The notes beneath the pieces are model-generated. The model was not told where the DNA came from and made no database searches. It was given only the letters and a program-made list of their open reading frames with translations. Shown here one piece after another: positions 22,730-22,733 of a stretch of DNA of 22,733 nt; positions within the stretch are counted from its first letter, which is position 1, and each line of letters starts with the position of its first letter. Source of the DNA: Candidatus Zhuqueibacterota bacterium (GTDB lineage: Bacteria; Zhuqueibacterota; Zhuqueibacteria; Zhuqueibacterales; Zhuqueibacteraceae); NCBI GenBank assembly GCA_013361015.1, contig JABWAN010000003.1, forward strand, positions 1 through 22,733. Reading direction: 5' to 3'. Both the position numbers and the translations under genes were made by a program.

Positions 22730-22733
22730 AGCT

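Noticed and set aside
1..22733. CRISPR array, tRNA or rRNA genes, insertion sequences
   Set aside because: No regularly spaced short repeats, no tRNA cloverleaf or rRNA sequence recognised, and no transposase or integrase reading frame in any strand.

Overview
The window looks like a chromosomal segment of a Gram-negative, probably uncultured bacterium of moderate GC. An arsR/arsM pair with poorly conserved ribosome sites, a fused E1 alpha/beta 2-oxoacid dehydrogenase, dense two-component and sigma-54 signalling, and dispersed hairpin repeats of the 'ATCTGTGTCCATCTGTGT' and 'ATCCGCTTA' kinds would fit an FCB-group or KSB1-like lineage. This placement is inference from gene content, not a marker-gene result.

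Layout. 1-914: arsR and the start of arsM on the minus strand, with two ArsR-type operators, then a 39-bp perfect hairpin. 939-3531: a phosphodiesterase/alkaline-phosphatase-superfamily gene overlapping a flippase-like membrane protein gene. A bidirectional terminator separates them from a fused thiamine-dependent E1 gene on the minus strand (3589-5637). 6334-8525: OpcA and a histone-deacetylase-family enzyme. 8637-13941: signalling genes, namely a PleD-like diguanylate cyclase with a long structured leader, a membrane HAMP-PAS histidine kinase, and a soluble receiver-PAS-PAS histidine kinase. 14049-16527: an accessory block holding a MazF-like toxin with a DUF104/HTH partner, a DUF2971 protein, and a PIN toxin with a ribbon-helix-helix antitoxin. 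16630-18838: an NtrC-type sigma-54 activator, then a good -24/-12 promoter driving a second response regulator. 19122-20645: histidine ammonia-lyase. 20755-22652: a nucleotidyltransferase cassette and a trypsin-like protease.

Main discovery. Two toxin-antitoxin-like cassettes are each bounded by a direct repeat made from one end of the adjacent resident gene. The PIN/RHH cassette lies between a 135-bp displaced copy of the 5' end of the sigma-54 activator gene and the intact gene (about 93% identity). The nucleotidyltransferase cassette lies between intact hutH and a displaced 177-bp copy of the hutH 3' end (about 89% identity, changes mostly synonymous). In both cases the resident gene remains whole. 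No integrase or transposase is visible. The same architecture twice within 6 kb suggests a recurrent way for small cassettes to enter gene ends without breaking the gene.

How the genes may work together (inference). The soluble kinase at 12007 and the sigma-54 activator at 16630 look like a kinase/regulator pair pushed apart by the accessory block. The activator probably drives the sigma-54 promoter at 18200, with a candidate upstream inverted site at 18097-18145. The membrane kinase at 10157 may feed the diguanylate cyclase upstream of it.
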